In this document: piece by piece, positions 24,725 to 34,100 of the stretch
Numbering within the stretch: position 1 is the first letter of the stretch
How the letters are laid out: every line of letters begins with the position of its first letter
Assembly (NCBI GenBank): GCA_002344065.1
Contig: DDTK01000014.1
Span: 124,001 to 188,000, forward strand
Direction: 5' to 3'
Origin: Flammeovirgaceae bacterium UBA2366
GTDB taxonomy: Bacteria > Bacteroidota > Bacteroidia > Cytophagales > Cyclobacteriaceae
DNA: 64,000 nt
Notes under the pieces: model-generated
What the model saw: the letters and a program-made list of their open reading frames with translations, nothing else
What the model was told of the DNA's origin: nothing
The model's database searches: none
Position numbers and translations under genes: made by a program

Positions 24725-25011
24725 CGCATTTCAAAAAGTTTGACAGTAGAACCTTAATAATTGCTCTAGCTCTTATATTGATTGATTATAATCGATTGCA
24801 AAACCCATTCCGCATTGTCACCGAGAGGCAGGGCAACATTTTGCACACGGAGGAACGGAATAAATGGAAGGTGTGATGGCAGGCGGGTTTATGCCGGAAA
24901 TTCCTTGCCAGCACATGCCGCCCTGACCTTACCTTTGCGACAGGATTGATGGGTCAAGGCTTTTATTCCAACCAGAATTGTGATTTTGAGTGCTTTAAAA
25001 CACAATTGTAA
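24725..25011. other. 287-base gap with an imperfect GC-rich inverted repeat
   Basis: No ORF with coding character. The segment 24878-24928 is locally GC-rich and contains GGCAGGCGGG facing CCGCCCTGACC, which can fold imperfectly. It could be a regulatory RNA, a terminator or a scar of insertion; nothing decisive is visible. Confidence 0.35.
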
Positions 25012-25233
25012 ATGAGCATCAAAAATCCGAACTTTGATGACCTTATACGGGTTAAGCGTTTAGATAATATGATTAAGCCAATTGTCTACCATAGTTTTGA
25101 AGAAAAGGAGGCTCTTGAAAGAGAGCTAATGCCCCGTATTCCTCTAAAGAGAAGACGTTTGATCTCCAAGGCATTGATGGACATCTTCTACAATGCATCA
25201 AGACAAAAAGCAAAACCCCAGGCTAAGAAATAA
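25012..25233 (+). CDS. Small basic protein upstream of a nucleotidyltransferase
   Basis: 73 residues with a helical, Lys/Arg-rich end (LKRRRLISKALMDIF, RQKAKPQAKK). It lies directly upstream of the nucleotidyltransferase gene; the longest version of that gene overlaps it by 41 bases. Two-gene units of this shape are often toxin-antitoxin pairs, this one being the smaller partner. No domain was recognised. Confidence 0.55.
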   Translation: MSIKNPNFDDLIRVKRLDNMIKPIVYHSFEEKEALERELMPRIPLKRRRLISKALMDIFYNASRQKAKPQAKK

Positions 25234-25249
25234 GCAGGCACTCAAGCGG

Positions 25250-25768
25250 ATGATAGCTAGTGATGTACTACGATTTTTACAAAAGGTATGTGTTTCACTT
25301 GACCAGCATGACGTAGATTACTTGATCGTTGGTGGTGTTGCCGTCAGTCATTACGGATATAACCGGCCATCTGGTATGGAGCGTTACAAGCCCGAATTGA
25401 AAGTAGATTTAGATTTTTGGTACAAACCAACCATAGAAAATTTTCATCGGTTACTAGACTCGCTAACGGATATCGGTGTTGATACCAAAGATCTTAAGAA
25501 TATTGTTTTTAATAAGGAAAAGACATTTTTAAAAATTCCCCATGACGAGTTCCATACTGATTTCCTCCCGGTCATGGAAGGTTTAAACTCGTTTAGAGAA
25601 TGTAAGAGCAGGGCTGAAATTATTGAGGTTGACAACCTTAAGCTACCAATTTTGTCCTATAATGATTTGATTTTAAACAAACGACACATTAATAGAATAG
25701 CCGATCAGGCTGATATTGATGCGTTGGAAAAAATCCGTAAAGGAAAGCGAAGAAGATTGAGTCGGTAA
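25250..25768 (+). CDS. AbiEii/MNT-like nucleotidyltransferase
   Basis: 172 residues from ATG 25250 (MIASDVLRFLQKVCVSLDQH); an ATG at 25193 adds 19 residues and overlaps the upstream gene. The nucleotidyltransferase signature is present: LIVGGVAVSHYGYNRPSG (the GG-x-S turn), KVDLDFWY (two metal Asp) and a third acidic site in FHTDFLP. The fold is that of AbiEii/DUF6036-type enzymes that transfer nucleotides to RNA or protein and often act as type IV or VII toxins. With the small basic neighbour and the DUF6922 gene opposite it, a TA or abortive-infection role is plausible but unproven. Confidence 0.78.
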   Translation: MIASDVLRFLQKVCVSLDQHDVDYLIVGGVAVSHYGYNRPSGMERYKPELKVDLDFWYKPTIENFHRLLDSLTDIGVDTKDLKNIVFNKEKTFLKIPHDEFHTDFLPVMEGLNSFRECKSRAEIIEVDNLKLPILSYNDLILNKRHINRIADQADIDALEKIRKGKRRRLSR

Positions 25769-25778
25769 TATACAGCGC

Positions 25779-26096
25779 TTAGAGCCAATGTCCGGATCTT
25801 ACGAGTTTCCTTGAATAACAGTATAAATTTGTTTTCTGCAATGCATAGTGTTTGCAAACGTCTTCTATGACGAAGTCGGGTAAATAAGCAATCTCATGCT
25901 GGATCGCATCAATTATTTTGTCGCGGCCATAATACCGCTCCAGTTCAACCCTGTCTTTAGGGGTTCCGCGCTCAAGGATTCTGCCAATGATGGTTTTATA
26001 ACTTTTCTCCCAATTGATTTTTTCAAATTCAAAATCCCAAAACAGACGTGCTTCAAAATGTGGTTTGCTGGTGGATTGAGTTATTATCATAGACAT
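25779..26096 (-). CDS. DUF6922-like protein
   Basis: 105 residues: ARLFWDFEFEKINWEKSYKT, GRILERGTPKDRVELERYYG and IAYLPDFVIEDVCKHYALQK. The FWDxxFxxIxW and ERGTxxD...YYG wording matches my memory of DUF6922, a small Bacteroidetes family usually encoded next to AbiEii-type nucleotidyltransferases and presumed antitoxin-like. Here it is convergent with such a gene rather than in the same operon, which is odd. Function unknown. Confidence 0.7.
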   Translation of the reverse strand: MSMIITQSTSKPHFEARLFWDFEFEKINWEKSYKTIIGRILERGTPKDRVELERYYGRDKIIDAIQHEIAYLPDFVIEDVCKHYALQKTNLYCYSRKLVRSGHWL

Positions 26097-26126
26097 GGCA
26101 AAGATAGGAGAAATAGATCATTAGGT

Positions 26127-27134
26127 TTATAGTCTTCTGCTTCTGCGTTTCTTTCGTCTCCTTTTCAATGCCTGTGGAATAAAGTTATCCCCTGTTTCTG
26201 GATGAGGCTCAAGCGGAATGGTTAAAAGTTTAAGATGGCTGCTAATTATTCCTTGGAAAAAGCTACTCGTTGAAGTGTGCTTTTCTGAGTATTCCGGCTT
26301 TTTAATCTTTCGCAGTGATAAGGTTCGTTTAAAATTCTGCTTGTTAGTTTTTTGCATGAGGAGTCGATCTCTTGCTTGGTTATAGTCGATTATATTCTTA
26401 ATTGAACCCCACTTAAAGTCATTACCAAGTTTGTTCCCTTTGATAACTACACCTTCATATCCGTATGATATGCCACTTACGTATCCTGTAGATGCCTGAT
26501 TGAATAAGACGTTGATCTTATGCTTGTGGAGGGCCTTAATGAATTGCTCCGTTGTTAAGCGGGGCTTATCTTGGAGAATCTTTTGGATAATGGTTTGCAG
26601 CTTCAATTTTTGTGAAGGTGTGTTGGTGCGTTTCATCATTTCCAGTTCATCCTTGGTGACGGCTCGTTGTCTGGCTTGTGTACTGGAAGCTACCTGGGCA
26701 AGGTTATATTTCTTCTCCAGTTCCCGGAGTACTTTTTCGCTTCGCGCATAGTCATTGCTGTCACTGAGTACTGAGCCATCGTAGCCTATTCTGTTAACTA
26801 AAATGTGTAGATGGGGGTGATCGGCATCGTAGTGCCGGAACATGATATATTGATGTTGGGTAAAGCCATTGGCCTGAAGGTAGTCTAACCCGATTTGTTT
26901 CATTTTATCATTTGCTAAGTCCTCACTGGGCGGGAAGTTGATCGAGGTGTGGTAGAAGAATTTCTTCAGGTTTGGTCGCTGTATTCGGACCATCTGGATT
27001 TCCGTCAGGATCGTTTTTTCCGAAGTGGATGCAAAGGAATGGTCCAGAATTTCCGCTACGCCTTTCTTTACTTTCTCCAGGTTATACCTCAGCGCTCCAC
27101 GAAAGCCCTTACCCTTGATCTGATTGCCGGTCAT
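26127..27134 (-). CDS. Relaxase (mobilization nuclease)
   Basis: 335 residues. The start KGKGFRGALRYNLEK is typical of Bacteroidetes relaxases. FFYHTSINFPP probably carries the catalytic Tyr region, and the metal-binding histidine motif is HYDADHPHLHILVNRIG. The C-terminus is very basic (LKRRRKKRRSRRL), fitting DNA binding. It nicks at oriT and pilots the strand during transfer, using a conjugation apparatus supplied by another element, since no type IV secretion genes are present here. It overlaps mobC by 26 bases. Confidence 0.9.
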   Translation of the reverse strand: MTGNQIKGKGFRGALRYNLEKVKKGVAEILDHSFASTSEKTILTEIQMVRIQRPNLKKFFYHTSINFPPSEDLANDKMKQIGLDYLQANGFTQHQYIMFRHYDADHPHLHILVNRIGYDGSVLSDSNDYARSEKVLRELEKKYNLAQVASSTQARQRAVTKDELEMMKRTNTPSQKLKLQTIIQKILQDKPRLTTEQFIKALHKHKINVLFNQASTGYVSGISYGYEGVVIKGNKLGNDFKWGSIKNIIDYNQARDRLLMQKTNKQNFKRTLSLRKIKKPEYSEKHTSTSSFFQGIISSHLKLLTIPLEPHPETGDNFIPQALKRRRKKRRSRRL

Positions 27135-27465
27135 GGATCAATAGGTTAATGATTTTGTTTAGTAGTCGAGTCAATTCAAGCAGGTGGGGAAGGTATTCCT
27201 TTGGGAATTCTCCCGAGTTGATCTTGTGTGTTGCCTGATTCAGGTTTACACCGATCCGTTTAAGCTCACGGTATATGGAAGCATCCAAGGGAGATAATTT
27301 GGGAGCGGGAAATTTCCCGGTAAAGATTCTCGCCCGTATCCAGTTGGCCGGGCTTAACCCACTAGCTGAGGCAAACTCCTGCACCTTGTGATTTTCATCC
27401 GTGGTCAGGCGGATGTTCACCTGTATGAGTCGTCTTTCACTATCGTTTACCTTGGGTCTTGCCAT
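27109..27465 (-). CDS. MobC-like relaxosome accessory protein
   Basis: 118 residues. An N-terminal ribbon-helix-helix-like part (RRLIQVNIRLTTDENHKVQE, FASASGLSPANWIRARIFTG) is followed by the MobC helical region (ELKRIGVNLNQATHKINSGE). It binds oriT and helps the relaxase. The gene sits about 30 bases downstream of the candidate oriT hairpin and overlaps the relaxase gene. Confidence 0.88.
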   Translation of the reverse strand: MARPKVNDSERRLIQVNIRLTTDENHKVQEFASASGLSPANWIRARIFTGKFPAPKLSPLDASIYRELKRIGVNLNQATHKINSGEFPKEYLPHLLELTRLLNKIINLLIHDRQSDQG

Positions 27466-27495
27466 AACTTTTCAACATCGAACGCAGTGGTTCAA

Positions 27496-27537
27496 GGAGC
27501 AAGCCAGTTGTAGCGTAGCGGAAACATGGCTTGCTCC
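27496..27537. other. Candidate oriT: perfect 11-bp inverted repeat upstream of mobC
   Basis: GGAGCAAGCCA (27496-27506) and TGGCTTGCTCC (27527-27537) form a perfect stem with a 20-base loop, directly upstream of the mobC-relaxase operon. MOB-family origins of transfer usually have such a repeat beside the nick site near the relaxase genes. No T-tract follows on the minus strand, which argues against a simple terminator. The nick site is not identifiable by eye. Confidence 0.5.
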
Positions 27538-27630
27538 GAATCTGGTATACCTGTAGGTAGGCTTACCTTAACTGGACTTACTTGACTTAATCTTGATCTC
27601 ATTGGATGAGTTGGAATTATGTTAATCTCA

Positions 27631-27948
27631 TTATTCTAATTTGAACCTGCCTGGAGGCAATTGACTTTCTTTCAGTTCATGCGCGTCCTTGAACTCCCAT
27701 TTTTTGGTAACTACCGTTGTGGAGCGGTTTGATGCCTTCTTTTCTACTTTCGAAATCGCCTTGGCCAGACTGAAATAATTCAGTTCAACGGTTGTACCGG
27801 CCTGCTTTTCCAGATCATCTTTAATTACCCGAAGGGCCATGTTGATCCCCATCGAAGAAATGACATCGATGTAGGTGTTTACGATCAGGGTGTAAACCCC
27901 ACGTTTTCTTTCTTTCAGGAATTCGATGATGTATTTCTTTTCCAGCAT
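27631..27948 (-). CDS. Conserved-looking small protein of the mobilization region
   Basis: 105 residues, soluble: KKYIIEFLKERKRGVYTLIV, SSMGINMALRVIKDDLEKQA, then a basic C-terminal part (VEKKASNRSTTVVTKKWEFK). No recognised domain. It is encoded three bases after the membrane protein at 27952 in a run with the ParA-like gene, so it is probably part of the element's maintenance or transfer module. Confidence 0.6.
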   Translation of the reverse strand: MLEKKYIIEFLKERKRGVYTLIVNTYIDVISSMGINMALRVIKDDLEKQAGTTVELNYFSLAKAISKVEKKASNRSTTVVTKKWEFKDAHELKESQLPPGRFKLE

Positions 27949-27951
27949 AGG

Positions 27952-28470
27952 TTATTGGTCTTTGCCCAGGTATACGCGGACAGTTTTAACATTCAGTTTC
28001 CGGAACTCTTCAAAGCCCCGAATCGAATCATCCTTAGGTGCGGTAAAGTCAATAAAGTAATACCCGTCTTCATCTTTCTGTACCGATTTGACCAGTTCAC
28101 CTGCCGGCCCGGATGCTTCAATAATCATTCTGGCTTTGTCAATGTCTTTTATCATCGACCAGTACCACACACCTGACCAGGTCAGCAATACAGCAATCAA
28201 CCCGACCAAAAACCACTTAAGGGCAATACCCAGTTGAAACTTCCATGCCTCTCCCGGATACTGGAAATGATACTGCTTTGGGCTTATTCTGGCGGAAGCT
28301 TCCTTTACCAGTGAAGCAAGAGTTTTGCTACTTTGAATGGAGTGCTGCATTTCCTTATGGATAATATATAGTGCTGGGATAATGGGATCACTGGGAGAAA
28401 TATGAAATCCATATTCCTTCAGCAGGAATGCACAGTAGGCACGAAGGTCTTTTTGCTCCTTGTCGGTCAT
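27952..28470 (-). CDS. Single-pass membrane protein of the element
   Basis: 172 residues: a helical cytoplasmic N-terminal half (ISPSDPIIPALYIIHKEMQH), one transmembrane segment (LKWFLVGLIAVLLTWSGVWY) and a C-terminal domain after it (YYFIDFTAPKDDSIRGFEEF). It lies between the ParA-like gene and the small protein at 27631. From memory, proteins of this shape occur next to ParA-like ATPases on Bacteroidetes mobilizable elements. Function is unknown. Confidence 0.6.
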   Translation of the reverse strand: MTDKEQKDLRAYCAFLLKEYGFHISPSDPIIPALYIIHKEMQHSIQSSKTLASLVKEASARISPKQYHFQYPGEAWKFQLGIALKWFLVGLIAVLLTWSGVWYWSMIKDIDKARMIIEASGPAGELVKSVQKDEDGYYFIDFTAPKDDSIRGFEEFRKLNVKTVRVYLGKDQ

Positions 28471-28479
28471 GACAACGGC

Positions 28480-29166
28480 TTAGAGGTTGAGTTCTTCGAT
28501 CGGCTTTTTGAAGTAGATGGAAGTGAAGGGGCTTAATCCTGAGATTCCATTTCCTTCCTTAAGCACATTCTCCACCGTGCGCATGGCTATTTCACCCTTG
28601 TCTTTGACCAGGTCAAAGGAGATCAGGGAGAGTTGATTTGCTACGATATACTCACGCAAGATTATTTCCTGTTCGGATGAACACGGATAGAACCCATTGT
28701 GGGCAACGGTAATGTCAAGATGTCCTTTGGTTGACTCGACCAGCTCGGCCAGATACTCCATGGTGGCTTTGAAAATATTGCCGCCACCGACAACACAAAC
28801 CAACTGCAACTGAACGCCACCTTCTTCGAGTATTTCCAAGACTACCTCAATGCCATTCATGGAGAAGTATTTCGGTAGTTGTTCGGCCACGCTGGCGCCC
28901 AGGTCTGCGATGAATAATTCATTGTCTGCTTCGATAACACTTTCAAACAAACCATTAAAGGCACCGCGGTCGATTCGCTTTGTTGTGGGATCGAGAAACG
29001 AAACCTTCACTGGCTTGCGATAAGCCAGTTGCTTCATGGTGGTTGTGGTGGCATCGTCAAGGTCAAGTATCGCGGCCTGTTTGTACTTCTCTGCGAGCAT
29101 AAAGGCGAGCACGGATTTACCTGAGCCGCCTTTGGCCTGTGTGATAAACATGATTTTCTTTTTCAT
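28480..29166 (-). CDS. ParA/MinD-like P-loop ATPase
   Basis: 228 residues. The deviant Walker A KGGSGKSVLAFMLAEKY lies at the N-terminus, followed by the A' Asp in AAILDLDDATTTT and a Walker B-like LFIADLGAS. These are hallmarks of ParA-type partition ATPases. There is no ParB gene; on mobilizable elements such orphan ParA proteins may act in partition or in bringing DNA to the transfer machinery. It is the second gene of the run that starts with the primase. Confidence 0.85.
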   Translation of the reverse strand: MKKKIMFITQAKGGSGKSVLAFMLAEKYKQAAILDLDDATTTTMKQLAYRKPVKVSFLDPTTKRIDRGAFNGLFESVIEADNELFIADLGASVAEQLPKYFSMNGIEVVLEILEEGGVQLQLVCVVGGGNIFKATMEYLAELVESTKGHLDITVAHNGFYPCSSEQEIILREYIVANQLSLISFDLVKDKGEIAMRTVENVLKEGNGISGLSPFTSIYFKKPIEELNL

Positions 29167-29210
29167 AGTTGATATTGATTTGAGTTTGATATGTTTTGTT
29201 AAAGCGTGCG

Positions 29211-30152
29211 CTACATCCGCATTCCCTTTGATCGTTTGCGGGGCATGTCTTGTTTTTGGTCTATATCTAAATCCTTTGCTTGACTGACTTGTTTGGTGGC
29301 GATCAGGTATTCATTCACATCCTTGTGCGGAGCGTACCATAAAGAAGCATCATAAAAGCTGATATCACTTACCTTAAGCGCTTCCTTTGCGCTTTTACCG
29401 CCTGCATCATTGTCGACAAAAAGCGTAGTTTCTGAATATGACCGGAGCATTGGGATTTCCCGCGACAGGAATGACAGTGAATTAAGCACCAGGAAATCAG
29501 TTTGTGTTGTAGCCTTTTTAAACCGGATATCATTGAGAGTTAGTGCGGAGAGAAAATCAGTGAATCCCTCAAAGACCGAGAGTCGTGACGATAGCGGAGC
29601 GGTTTTGATCAGGGAGATGTCTTTAGGGGAGGATGAGCCTTTGAACCAGTTGTTTCGCAGTTCATATCCACCGGAACGGTTCAGAAAACCTACTGCCAGG
29701 TACGTGTTATGTGCAATCCGAAATTCAATCTCTTTGCAGTAGCGTTGAGCTATACTGAAGTTGATATGTCTTGATGCCAGGTACTGCCTGAGGTTGGGGC
29801 TTGAAAGGGTACCGATGGAGGCAATTTCAAGTTTGGATTCAGAAGCTGGTTTTTCATCAGGATTCGAAGAGAAAGCAAAAGAATTAACATTTGGTAACCT
29901 GTTTCTTAACTTTTGTTCATCACCGTGCAAGCGGATTCCCAGATCATACAGCGTTCCGCCTTTGCCAAGCCCGAAGTCATACCACAGGTTGAGCTTTGCA
30001 TTGACTTTAAAGGACGGCTGCTTTTCAGTTCGCAAAGGAGAGAGGTACCAATAGTCATTACCACGTACTTTGGCGGGCTGGATCCCCAAACCGCGTAAAT
30101 AGTCAACGATCGGGAATCGGTTGATTTGAGAAATAGAGGGCTGTTTGTCCAT
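29211..30152 (-). CDS. TOPRIM-domain primase lacking zinc-finger cysteines
   Basis: 313 residues. The N-terminal part is laid out like a CHC2 primase finger (YWYLSPLRTEKQPSFKVNAK, then WYDFGLGKGGTLYDL), but the Cys/His ligands are absent. The TOPRIM domain follows with the Glu motif SVFEGFTDFLSAL and the DxD motif LFVDNDAGGKSA. It is the usual short primase of Bacteroidetes mobilizable elements and probably starts replication of transferred DNA. It lies at the head of the operon that runs into the ParA-like gene. Confidence 0.85.
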   Translation of the reverse strand: MDKQPSISQINRFPIVDYLRGLGIQPAKVRGNDYWYLSPLRTEKQPSFKVNAKLNLWYDFGLGKGGTLYDLGIRLHGDEQKLRNRLPNVNSFAFSSNPDEKPASESKLEIASIGTLSSPNLRQYLASRHINFSIAQRYCKEIEFRIAHNTYLAVGFLNRSGGYELRNNWFKGSSSPKDISLIKTAPLSSRLSVFEGFTDFLSALTLNDIRFKKATTQTDFLVLNSLSFLSREIPMLRSYSETTLFVDNDAGGKSAKEALKVSDISFYDASLWYAPHKDVNEYLIATKQVSQAKDLDIDQKQDMPRKRSKGMRM

Positions 30153-30233
30153 ATTGCCCTAAATGTGGGCAATCAGGTCAAATGAAATTCCCAAGTGGGG
30201 TGTAACTGGGGAAAGAAAAATTTCAAGAAATTT

Positions 30234-30863
30234 TCAGAAAAACCCGTTTTTGTGAAAATACTCGACCAGCTCTACCGAGTTGGACACCTTTAGTCTTTTG
30301 ATAAGTCGGTGCCGGTAAGTTTCTGCGGAACGGATAGATAGCCCTAGTTCTATTGCAATTTCGCTGCTGGAATAACCTTCGCTAAGCATTTTGACCAGCT
30401 TGAGTTCGGTAGCTGTAAACTCCATGAGGTCAGAGTCCTCCATTTGTTCCCTGTTCACAAACTTCCTCAGGCTGTTGCTCACATATTTTCCACCACTTAA
30501 AACCTTTCGGATGGCTAATTCCAAACGATCCGGATCATCACCCTTTAAAAAGAAACCCTTTACACCCAGGCTCAATAGCCCATTCATGAGCGCATGCCCA
30601 TCAAACATGGTGACAACGATGATTTTACTTTCAGGATATTTTTTCAGCAAAAACTTAGCTGTCTCATATCCTCCAAGCTCAGGCATTTCAATATCCAATA
30701 GATAAAGATCAATGTGATGCTCATCAGCGATTCTGAGTACATCATTTCCATTTTCGGCTTCGTAAAATTTGGTTGCAATCTTAATGGTTTTTAAATACCC
30801 AATGGTTCCTTTTCGCGTCATGTGATGATCATCTGCGACCAGTATGGAAAGTCCTTTGGGCAT
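30234..30863 (-). CDS. Orphan LuxR-family response regulator
   Basis: 209 residues. Receiver with Asp11-Asp12, phosphoacceptor Asp57 (LYLLDIEMPELGG), switch Thr in IIVVTMFDG and Lys in FFLKGDDP. The LuxR helix-turn-helix is FTATELKLVKMLSEGYSSSE, then SIRSAETYRHRLIKRLKVSN. No histidine kinase gene is adjacent. It lies upstream of the primase-ParA-mob genes on the same strand and is divergent from the RHS locus, so it may control either or both. Confidence 0.9.
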   Translation of the reverse strand: MPKGLSILVADDHHMTRKGTIGYLKTIKIATKFYEAENGNDVLRIADEHHIDLYLLDIEMPELGGYETAKFLLKKYPESKIIVVTMFDGHALMNGLLSLGVKGFFLKGDDPDRLELAIRKVLSGGKYVSNSLRKFVNREQMEDSDLMEFTATELKLVKMLSEGYSSSEIAIELGLSIRSAETYRHRLIKRLKVSNSVELVEYFHKNGFF

Positions 30864-30985
30864 GTTACGAGAAGATTAAGGTTAACCTATGTTAACGCTG
30901 TTCCAGTAATGAGAATGTAAGGTTTGTTCCAAAATTACAAAAAATCAGAACCGTCAACTACAAATCGATTCAATGGGCAAATAAG

Positions 30986-31005
30986 TTGTCGTATTTCTAC
31001 GACAA
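30986..31005. promoter_or_regulatory. Perfect 8-bp inverted repeat, candidate operator upstream of the RHS locus
   Basis: TTGTCGTATTTCTACGACAA is a perfect palindrome with a four-base centre. It sits in the divergent region between the LuxR-type regulator and the first RHS gene, about 120 bases from each start, and has no T-tract. GTTAAC is also repeated at 30880 and 30890. Binding by the adjacent regulator is a reasonable guess. Confidence 0.45.
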
Positions 31006-31103
31006 TAGAAAGCGAGTAAGAATAGTACAGATGTTTACATAATGCGGATGAAATGAAATTTTCAATTTTCGGCCCTCCAAATCGACTAATTATTTCATTG
31101 GGT

Positions 31104-34100
31104 ATGAAAAAATCTACAGGTTATCTCTTACTAGTTTGCTTTTATTTGGTTGTGTGCATTTCATATGCACAACCTCAGGCACCTGAACTGTTTTCGGATA
31201 TAAACGTTATTCCGCCTTCACCAACAGCGGCCTCGATTACGAAATTTGTTGACTACCCGGTTTCTTATTATACGGGTGCGCCTCAAGTGTCCACTCCCAT
31301 TTATACGATAAAGACCCAACAGCTAGAAGTGCCGGTCTCGTTAAGCTACCACGTCACAGGTTTAAAAGTAGAGGAAATAGCCTCATGGGTTGGTGCGGGA
31401 TGGACGTTAAACGCTGGTGGCGTAATAACCCGATCGGTTAAAGGGTTGCCGGATGAATACCTGAATGATCCGCGCAAAGGATATTACCATAACCGCAATG
31501 TGATCCTTGCAAATGGATCAATTAACGGTGGAGCGTTGAACGACTGTTCCGTCACAAATGCGATTACGTCAGAGTCACCAGTGAATACTCCTGACTCCGT
31601 TTCGTGGGGGCTTCTTGATACAGAACCCGATGTGTACGCACTAAGTGCTCCAGGGATTGATGACAAGTTTTTTATAGGTAAGACAGGAGAAATTGTTCAT
31701 TATGCTTCTAGTGACCTCAAATATGAACTTTATCCATTTAGTAATCCAAGCGCGATACCCACGCATACTGGTCCTGATTATGTGTGGGAGGTAAGGGGTA
31801 CTGACGGAAAGCTGTACAAATTCAGTTCACGGGAAAGAACCATTACCAGCTCTACCTGCAATGGATCGCGTTCTATGTATGATTCACCCGTTGATTATCA
31901 AAGCAGTTGGTACCTGGATGAAATAAGCATAGGCGATGAATGGATCCGTTTTGAATATGCAGCTGAAACCCTAACATATCCTGTAACAATATCAGAGAGT
32001 TCCAAGCTGAAAGTCCATGGTAATGATGCAAATACAATCAATTCAACATGTTATAACGACAACACTGTTCAAAGCAAAAGACTATCCAGAATCTACTCAT
32101 CAAATGGGTATGAGATACTATTCGAAGTAGACCCAGTTGCTACGCGTAATGATCTGAACGGATCCAAAAAACTTAACAAAGCTGTTGTTAAGTTCAATAA
32201 CGTGTTTGTTACCGCATTCGTATTTGACCATAGCTACTTTGGAACCAATACCAAACTTAAGCTAAATAAGGTTGTACAGGTTGATGCTTACAATAATCCG
32301 GTAAATCAAGGACAACAATTTGAGTATTTTTCATTCGGAGCCTTTCCGGCAATCAACTCAAAGAGTCAGGATTACTGGGGGTATTATAATGGTCATAACC
32401 AAACCTCGTTGATACCTGAATACAAGGATGATTTGTACCACCTGAATAGAACGTCACAAACCATCCGAACACCGGCACTCAATTATGGAAAAGTTGGCAC
32501 CCTATCAAAAATTAACCATGCGACAGGTGGTTATACAGAATTTGAATATGAGTCTCACAGCTATTTTGATGAAAATCGCAAGCAAACGTATTTGTTTCAG
32601 GCTTCATCTCAGAACCAAAACCTGATTTGGACAGACTTTACTGTCGGTACGCAATGTTCCGCTACCATTGAAGAGGATATTCTTCAGGATGGTCCGCTGT
32701 CGTATTCCCGCTTGAAGAAATGGAATGGGTCATCATACGTTATTTATGTGCCCGCAGGAGTTGGTGGCTTTGGTAATCGTGCGATTCTTCCCCCTGGCCA
32801 ATATCGTCTTGAAGCATATAGCGAATCAACTGAGACGAAATTCGTCAAAGCTACATTCGAACAAATTGTTCCCGGACATGTTGAAGTAGGCGGTCTACGG
32901 ATAAAGACCATTAAGCATGTCGACCCATTAACGTCAAAGTCTTTGATCAGGACATTTGATTATTCCGACCCCCAAACAGGCAACTCAAGCGGCAAACTTT
33001 TCAGAGCTCCTTTATTCGGAGGGTATCTTACCACATCCAGCAAGAACGAGGCTAGTACAGGTTGTGTGCCAAGTGCACCTACGACCTATTTGAATATTAG
33101 TTCTTACAGTCAGGTGCCCATGGTCGTTTATAGCGGGAGTCATATCGGCTATTCTGTTATCAGGGAAACAAGACAGGATATAACCGGGCAGGTTACAAAC
33201 GGATATACGGTATATCGTTTTATCAATGAGAAGGATAACGCTATAAGATCTTTTCCTTTTACACCTGATGCTGACTTCGGCTATAAAAATGGCAAACCAA
33301 CCCTAACAGAAGTGTATAAAATATTGCCTAATGGTACGCCAGAAATACAAACAGAGAAGCATTATACCTATACAGAAATCACACAGACCGGAAACACAAT
33401 TACCGGGGTGAACTTTAAAGAGAATGCTTCTTCTTATTGCTATGTATGCAATTCATCAAAATTCAGTGCCGGGTATTATTCAGTGGTTACCAAGTGGCAC
33501 AGATTAGCCACCGAGCGGACGGTGACGCATGAGGGTAATGTACAAACCGAGCAGACCGATACGTATTTCTACGATTCCCAAAATGCACATTTGCTCTATG
33601 TTAAAAAGGAAAAGGAAATAAATCCAGGTGAAGTCTATTCAGAGGAAATTGTAAGAGACACTAACTACCCGGGACTTATCAAAAAAATCGAGACCTTCTA
33701 CAACAGTACCAAGCTCTCAGGTGCACAAACAGATTACTTGTTTACCCAACCATTATACCTGGAGGAATGGGATCGGGGGACCAATAGCTACCATCGAATA
33801 AAGGACTTTACCTACAGCTCATGGAAGCTTGTTAAAGAACAAGGATACAGAGTTGGAAAGGGTGGCCCGCTGATCAGGAGCTACCTGTGGGAGGGCGATC
33901 TACTGCTGGCGGAGATTCAAAATACTGAGACAACTGAGGTCTTCTTTGACTCATTTGAGGACGATGTCACAAATGTATCAACTACGGCAATTACAGGAAA
34001 TAAAAGTCATGACGGACAATTAACGGTGACCCTTCCAGGCGCTGGTACCTTTAGGGTGACTTATTGGAAGAAGGTAGGCTCTGGCCCATGGGATTATGTT

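Noticed and set aside
25444..25635. 63-residue frame opposite the nucleotidyltransferase
   Set aside because: Antisense shadow; the nucleotidyltransferase motifs define the real frame.
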